DNA from: CAKUFA01 sp963656345 | GTDB lineage: Bacteria > Bacillota > Clostridia > Christensenellales > Aristaeellaceae | Assembly: GCA_963656345.1 (NCBI GenBank) | Contig: CAVKHY010000090.1 | Location: 1 to 9,535, forward strand | Direction of reading: 5' to 3' | Length of the DNA stretch: 9,535 bases | Part shown: piece by piece, positions 5,811-9,535 of the stretch | Numbering within the stretch: the first letter of the stretch is position 1 | How the letters are laid out: each line of letters starts with the position of its first letter | The notes under the pieces: generated by a model | What the model was told of the DNA's origin: nothing | What the model saw: the letters and a program-made list of their open reading frames with translations, nothing else | Database searches by the model: none | Made by a program: the position numbers and the translations under genes

Positions 5811-7148
5811 ATGAGTGACTACGCACAGCGAGTACTGGATGATTTGAAAGCCCGCAATGCCCATGAGCCTGAATTTATTCAGGCTGCTACCGAGATCCTG
5901 ACCACCCTGAAGCCTGTGGTGGATCGTCATCCCGAGTATGAGAAGGCCGGTTTGCTGGAACGGTACGTGGAACCGGAACGGGTCATCATGTTCCGTGTAC
6001 CGTGGATGGATGACAAGGGTCAGGTTCAGGTCAACCGCGGCTATCGTGTTCAGTTTAACAGCGCCATTGGCCCCTACAAGGGCGGTCTGCGTCTGCATCC
6101 CAGTGTTAACCTGTCTATTATTAAATTCCTCGGCATGGAGCAGATTCTGAAAAACAGCCTGACCGGATTGCCCATCGGCGGCGGCAAGGGTGGCAGCGAC
6201 TTTGACCCCAAGGGCAAGAGTGACAACGAAGTACAGCGTTTCTGCCAGAGCTTTATGACCGAACTGTACCGCCACGTGGGCAAGGATGTGGACGTACCTG
6301 CCGGAGACATTGGCGTTGGCGCCCGGGAAATCGGCTTCCTGTACGGCCAGTATAAGCGAATCACCGGCCTGTATGAAGGGGTGCTGACCGGCAAGGGACT
6401 CACCTGGGGCGGTTCTCTTGCCCGGAAGGAAGCCACCGGCTTCGGCCTTTGCTATTTTGTCCAGGCCATGCTGGAGGCCAACGGCAATTCTGTTGCCGGG
6501 AAGACGGTGGTCGTGTCCGGCAGCGGCAACGTGGCCATCTACGCTGCCCAGAAGATTACGGAAATGGGCGGCAAGGTTGTGGCTATGAGCGACTCCAACG
6601 GCTACATCCATGACCCTGCCGGTGTCAATCTTGCTGTGATCAAGCAGCTGAAGGAAGTAGAACGGAAGCGGATCCGGGAATATGTAAATGCCGTGCCCAC
6701 CGCCACCTATACGGAAGGATGCTCCGGTATTTGGACCATCCCTTGCCAGATTGCTCTACCCTGCGCTACCCAGAACGAAATTAACGAAGCCAGTGCTAAG
6801 GCATTGATTGCCAACGGTGTGGAAGCTGTGGGTGAAGGTGCCAACATGCCTTCCACCTTGGAAGCGACTGCTGCCTTCCAGCAGGCCAAGGTGCTGTTTG
6901 CCCCGGCCAAAGCAGCCAATGCCGGCGGCGTTGCCGTGTCTGCCCTTGAAATGAGCCAGAACAGCATGCGGCTCAGCTGGAGCTTTGAAGAAGTGGATGC
7001 CAAGCTGAAAGATATCATGGTGGGCATTTTCCACAAGGTAGATGACGCCGCAAAGGAATATGCCACCTCCGGCGACTATGTGGCTGGTGCCAACATTGCA
7101 GGCTTCCTGAAAGTTGCCGATGCCATGATGGCACAGGGCGCTGTGTAA
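5811..7148 (+). CDS. gdhA: Glutamate dehydrogenase, hexameric, probably NADP-specific
   Basis: 445 residues, the usual length of bacterial hexameric GDH (about 447-450). Catalytic residues align with Clostridium symbiosum GDH at an offset of one: Lys90 (GPYKGG), Lys114, catalytic Lys126 (GGGKGG) and Asp166 (PAGDIGVG). The dinucleotide-binding domain has GSGNVA at 237-242. The end of its second strand reads SDSNG (260-264), resembling the NADP-type E. coli enzyme more than the NAD-type clostridial one, so NADPH is inferred. The enzyme makes glutamate from 2-oxoglutarate and ammonia, joining nitrogen assimilation to carbon metabolism in the cytosol. AAAGGAG lies 8 nt before the ATG. The gene is monocistronic, bounded by terminators on both sides. 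Coenzyme preference is the only uncertain point. Confidence 0.96.
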   Translation: MSDYAQRVLDDLKARNAHEPEFIQAATEILTTLKPVVDRHPEYEKAGLLERYVEPERVIMFRVPWMDDKGQVQVNRGYRVQFNSAIGPYKGGLRLHPSVNLSIIKFLGMEQILKNSLTGLPIGGGKGGSDFDPKGKSDNEVQRFCQSFMTELYRHVGKDVDVPAGDIGVGAREIGFLYGQYKRITGLYEGVLTGKGLTWGGSLARKEATGFGLCYFVQAMLEANGNSVAGKTVVVSGSGNVAIYAAQKITEMGGKVVAMSDSNGYIHDPAGVNLAVIKQLKEVERKRIREYVNAVPTATYTEGCSGIWTIPCQIALPCATQNEINEASAKALIANGVEAVGEGANMPSTLEATAAFQQAKVLFAPAKAANAGGVAVSALEMSQNSMRLSWSFEEVDAKLKDIMVGIFHKVDDAAKEYATSGDYVAGANIAGFLKVADAMMAQGAV

Positions 7149-7165
7149 TCCTTGCACCTCAAAAT

Positions 7166-7207
7166 AAAAGGGGCGGAACCGTTGTCCATGCGGTTTCGTC
7201 CTTTTTT
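7166..7207 (+). terminator. Rho-independent terminator of gdhA
   Basis: Arms 7166-7181 and 7191-7205 pair with one bulged base and two wobbles (AAAAGG with CCTTTT at the base, AACCG with CGGTT at the top), with a 9-nt loop and a run of six T at 7202-7207. It begins 17 nt after the gdhA stop. Confidence 0.85.
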
Positions 7208-7217
7208 CATAGCAATG

Positions 7218-7249
7218 AAAAAACCGTGTCTCTTGTGCGGGAGACACGG
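7218..7249 (-). terminator. Rho-independent terminator of the rpsD-rpoA-rplQ operon
   Basis: On the minus strand a perfect 9-bp stem (CCGTGTCTC with GAGACACGG, 7241-7249 and 7224-7232) with an 8-nt loop is followed by six T (7218-7223). It begins 34 nt after the rplQ stop. Confidence 0.92.
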
Positions 7250-7283
7250 CATTTGCTTTGATGTGTGGTATGTTTCTTTTGAA

Positions 7284-7796
7284 TTACACCAGCTCGAGAA
7301 CGACCATCTCGGCAGCATCGCCGCGACGGGGTCCAAGCTTATAGATACGAGTGTAACCGCCATTGCAGTTCTTTTCTGCATTGCGGGCCTTGTACTTGGG
7401 TCCGATTTCGCGGAAGAGCTTTTCCACCACAGGATGCTTGTTGTCCTTGGTGCGCTCCTTGTACTCCTTCTTGGTCTCGTCGCCCTTCTTCTGCTCCTGC
7501 ACATCGTACAGATAAGCCATCATCAGGCGGCGGGCATGCAGCTTGGAGGGAGCATCGTTCACCACGTCAATGGTCATAGACTGACCCTTGTCGTTGTGGG
7601 TCTCCTTGGTGGTGGCAACAGTGTTGTCACATTCCTTGATGGCCAAGGTGATCATCCGATCCGCAATGCGGCGAACTTCCTTAGCCTTGGCTTCAGTGGT
7701 CTCAATACGGCCGTACCAAATGAGGTTGGTCACCTGGTTGCGCAGCAGCGCCTTGCGCTGATCCGCAGTGCGACCCAGCTTACGTTGGCTTGCCAT
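7284..7796 (-). CDS. rplQ: 50S ribosomal protein L17, enlarged form
   Basis: 170 residues, against about 120-127 in Bacillus subtilis and E. coli. The core is clear: RKLGRT at 5-10, ALLRNQVTNLI at 16-26, AKEVRRIADRMITLA at 38-52, then KLFREIGPKY at 126-135, GGYTRIYKLGPRRGD at 146-160 and the terminal LELV. The extra length lies mainly at about 55-87 and 99-120 (a lysine/glutamate-rich stretch), between the ITLA segment and the LFREIGP segment. L17 binds 23S rRNA near the peptide exit tunnel of the large subunit. AAGGAGG (7806-7812) lies 9 nt before the ATG. It is the last gene of the operon and is followed by a strong terminator. Identity is certain; I recall extended L17 proteins in Oscillospiraceae, but this is from memory. 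Confidence 0.97.
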   Translation of the reverse strand: MASQRKLGRTADQRKALLRNQVTNLIWYGRIETTEAKAKEVRRIADRMITLAIKECDNTVATTKETHNDKGQSMTIDVVNDAPSKLHARRLMMAYLYDVQEQKKGDETKKEYKERTKDNKHPVVEKLFREIGPKYKARNAEKNCNGGYTRIYKLGPRRGDAAEMVVLELV

Positions 7797-7813
7797 GGGT
7801 AATTTCCTCCTTC

Positions 7814-7862
7814 ACGGGCAGCAGGGAAAATGCCAATGGTCTCTCCCCTGCATCCGCCCCGT
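7814..7862 (-). other. Putative two-tier hairpin in the rpoA-rplQ spacer
   Basis: In the 67-nt spacer, on the transcript, ACGGG pairs with CCCGT (7858-7862 with 7814-7818) and inside it GCAGGG pairs with CCCTGC (7846-7851 with 7821-7826), leaving a 19-nt loop. The structure ends just before the rplQ ribosome site (7806-7812), so it could affect rplQ translation or mark an RNA processing point. There is no T-run, so it is not a terminator. Confidence 0.4.
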
Positions 7863-7863
7863 C

Positions 7864-8811
7864 TTACTCTTCGTTGGGTCGCAAACTAAGTCCCAGTGCT
7901 TCCAGCTTCTGCTCGACTTCTTCCAGGCTCTTCCGGCCCAGGTTGCGAACCTTCATCATGTCTTCCTGATTGCGCTGCACCAATTCAGACACGCTGTTGA
8001 TGCCTGCACGCTTCAGGCAGTTGTAAGCACGAACCGACAGATCCAACTCCTCAATGGTCATCTCGAGAACCTTTTCCTTCTTGTCGTCCTCGGGCTGCAC
8101 CATGCTTACCGGAATAGGCTGATCCGTGAGGCTCACAAAAAGGCTCAGGTGCTCGCTGAGGATCTTGGCAGCGCCGCTGATAGCCTCTTCAGGCTTCAGG
8201 GTGCCGTTGGTCCAGATTTCAAGCGTCAGCTTATCATAGTCGGTAATCTGGCCTACACGGGTATCCTCAACGGTGTAGTTCACCTTCTTAATGGGGGTGA
8301 AGATACTGTCCATGGGAATCATACCGATAGGCATGTTGGGGTTCTTGTTCTTGTCAGCGCTGATATAGCCACGGCCCTTATCAAGGGTCAGCTGCATCTG
8401 CAGATGGGCATCCTCATTCAGGGTAGCAATGTGCATATCGGGATTGATGATCTCGATTTCATCATCCACCTTGATGGAGCCAGCTGTTACTTCGCAGGGA
8501 CCCTGGGCATCGATCATCACCGTCTTGGGACCGTCGGGAACCATGGTTACCGCCAGACCCTTCAGGTTGAGGATGATCTCAGTCACGTCCTCTTTCACGC
8601 CGGGAACAGTCGAGAACTCATGCTGAACACCTTCAATGTGCACAGCAGAGACCGCAACGCCAGGGAGGGAGGACAGCAGCACACGGCGGAGAGAGTTGCC
8701 CAGTGTGTGACCAAAGCCACGCTCCAGGGGTTCCACAACGAACTTGCCATAGCAGCCGTTCTGACCAACCTCTACACACTCGATGCGTGCTTTTTCGATT
8801 GAAACGATCAT
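7864..8811 (-). CDS. rpoA: DNA-directed RNA polymerase alpha subunit
   Basis: 315 residues, full family length. The N-terminal domain (1-230) dimerises and nucleates assembly of the core enzyme: RGFGHTLGNSLRRVLLSSLPG at 31-51 is the conserved dimer helix, and HEFSTVPGVKEDV is also typical. A charged linker (240-248) leads to the C-terminal domain (250-310), which contacts UP elements and activators. Its DNA-contact residues Arg261, Asn264 and Lys267 (in SVRAYNCLK) match E. coli Arg265, Asn268 and Lys271, and NLGRKSLEEV completes the helix-hairpin-helix. AGGAGGG lies 8 nt before the ATG. It is cotranscribed with rpsD upstream and rplQ downstream. Confidence 0.99.
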   Translation of the reverse strand: MIVSIEKARIECVEVGQNGCYGKFVVEPLERGFGHTLGNSLRRVLLSSLPGVAVSAVHIEGVQHEFSTVPGVKEDVTEIILNLKGLAVTMVPDGPKTVMIDAQGPCEVTAGSIKVDDEIEIINPDMHIATLNEDAHLQMQLTLDKGRGYISADKNKNPNMPIGMIPMDSIFTPIKKVNYTVEDTRVGQITDYDKLTLEIWTNGTLKPEEAISGAAKILSEHLSLFVSLTDQPIPVSMVQPEDDKKEKVLEMTIEELDLSVRAYNCLKRAGINSVSELVQRNQEDMMKVRNLGRKSLEEVEQKLEALGLSLRPNEE

Positions 8812-8841
8812 TTCGTTAACCCTCCTCTAATGGTCCTGGAA

Positions 8842-8898
8842 GAAAGACCGGCCAAATCCACCGTGCTATGCGGCGCAGCAGATTTCGCCTAGTCTTTC
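8842..8898 (-). other. Putative long hairpin in the rpsD-rpoA spacer
   Basis: The 92-nt spacer can fold into one extended structure. GAAAGAC pairs with GTCTTTC (8892-8898 with 8842-8848), GCGAAATC with GATTTGGC apart from one mismatch (8881-8888 with 8851-8858), and TGCT with AGCA (8877-8880 with 8864-8867), capped by a 9-nt loop. A T-run is absent. Its position straight after the S4 gene and before rpoA would suit a regulatory or processing element, which is inference only. Confidence 0.4.
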
Positions 8899-8903
8899 CA
8901 ATT

Positions 8904-9500
8904 TTAGCGGGAGTAGAACTCGACGATCATGTTCTCCTGCAGCTGGAGGTCGATGTCCTCACGAGCAGGCAAGGCGTTGACCGTACCGGTCAGATTGGGA
9001 GCGTCGAAGGTCAGCCACTTGGGAGTGAGCACGGTGGTGCCTTCCCGCAGGGACTTGAACATTTCCTTCTCTGCAGAAGCGGGACGCAGGGTAATCACAT
9101 CGCCCACCTTCACGGAGTAAGAAGGAATGTCCACCTTCTGACCATTAACACGGATGTGGCCGTGCACAACGATCTGACGAGCCATGCGGCGGGTCTTGGC
9201 CAGGCCAAGGCGATACACCACATTGTCCAGGCGCTGTTCCAGCAGGCGAAGCATGTTGTCGCCGGTAACACCCTTCATGTTGGCGGCCTTCAGATAGTAG
9301 TGATGGAACTGCTTTTCCAGCACGCCGTAAACAAACTTGACCTTCTGCTTTTCCTTCAGCTGTGCGCCGTATTCGGAAACCTTCTTACGGCGGTTGCCGC
9401 CGGGGTTCCGGTTAGACTTTTTATTGCTGTAGCCCATAACGGCCGGGGAAATATCAAAGCTCCGGCACTTGCGGGCGATCGGCTGCTTATTGATAGCCAT
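8904..9500 (-). CDS. rpsD: 30S ribosomal protein S4
   Basis: 198 residues, typical for Firmicutes S4. The N-terminal region (NRRKKVSEYGAQLKEKQKVK at 36-55, then YGVLEKQF) is the conserved rRNA-binding part. The S4 RNA-binding domain spans about 90-150 (RLDNVVYRLGLA, VVHGHIRVNG, KVGD). A single cysteine (Cys12) is present, so the zinc-finger form of S4 is not indicated. S4 is a primary 16S rRNA binder that starts assembly of the small subunit and, in characterised bacteria, can repress its own translation. AAGGAGG (9511-9517) lies 10 nt before the ATG. The gene starts 24 nt after the end of rpsK. Confidence 0.98.
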   Translation of the reverse strand: MAINKQPIARKCRSFDISPAVMGYSNKKSNRNPGGNRRKKVSEYGAQLKEKQKVKFVYGVLEKQFHHYYLKAANMKGVTGDNMLRLLEQRLDNVVYRLGLAKTRRMARQIVVHGHIRVNGQKVDIPSYSVKVGDVITLRPASAEKEMFKSLREGTTVLTPKWLTFDAPNLTGTVNALPAREDIDLQLQENMIVEFYSR

Positions 9501-9524
9501 TGTACGTTGTCCTCCTTCAAATCC

Positions 9525-9535
9525 TTAGACGCGGC
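9525..9535 (-). CDS. rpsK: 30S ribosomal protein S11, last codons only
   Basis: Reading from the right edge on the minus strand gives two bases of a codon, then CGC GTC TAA (Arg-Val-stop), which fits the usual ...RRV ending of S11. S11 directly precedes S4 in this operon in Firmicutes. The call rests on three residues plus gene order. Confidence 0.6.

Noticed and set aside
5694..6611. 305-codon minus-strand frame opposite gdhA and its promoter region
   Set aside because: gdhA is certain in this interval; the frame has no motif and is a shadow.
7768..8802. 344-codon plus-strand frame opposite rpoA
   Set aside because: rpoA is unmistakable on the minus strand; the opposite frame shows no family features.

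Overview
The window reads as a chromosomal segment of a Gram-positive anaerobe of the class Clostridia, most likely Oscillospiraceae/Ruminococcaceae-like. Evidence: the gene order rpsK-rpsD-rpoA-rplQ, strong AGGAGG ribosome binding sites, near-consensus sigma-A promoters, a long clostridial-type nucleoside kinase with a threonyl-tRNA-synthetase-like N-terminal part, and an enlarged ribosomal protein L17. No tRNA, rRNA, CRISPR array, insertion sequence or phage gene is visible. The lineage is inferred from protein character, not from a search.

Left part (1-1611): a nucleoside (uridine-type) kinase gene runs leftwards off the edge. It is divergent from a plus-strand operon, and the intergenic region carries two back-to-back promoters whose -35 boxes are 13 bp apart.

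Centre (1612-5656): four plus-strand genes, tightly packed (4-nt overlap, then 11- and 13-nt gaps), behind one consensus promoter and ending at a strong hairpin. They encode an exported phosphodiester glycosidase (NAGPA) domain protein, a divergent Lgt-like membrane protein, an L-ribulose-5-phosphate 4-epimerase (AraD), and a neurotransmitter:sodium symporter-family transporter. This combination matches no pathway I recognise and is the most interesting part of the window. The Lgt-like protein has replaced residues that are essential in Lgt and has an added two-helix C-terminus.

Right-centre (5657-7207): a monocistronic glutamate dehydrogenase gene (gdhA) with its own likely promoter, a structured leader and a terminator.

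Right part (7218-9535), minus strand: the end of the ribosomal protein/RNA polymerase operon, read right to left as rpsK (last codons only), rpsD, rpoA, rplQ and a terminator. The gdhA and rplQ terminators face each other in the convergent gap. Two spacers in this operon (rpsD-rpoA and rpoA-rplQ) can fold into sizeable hairpins. No gene-free stretch exceeds 300 bases.
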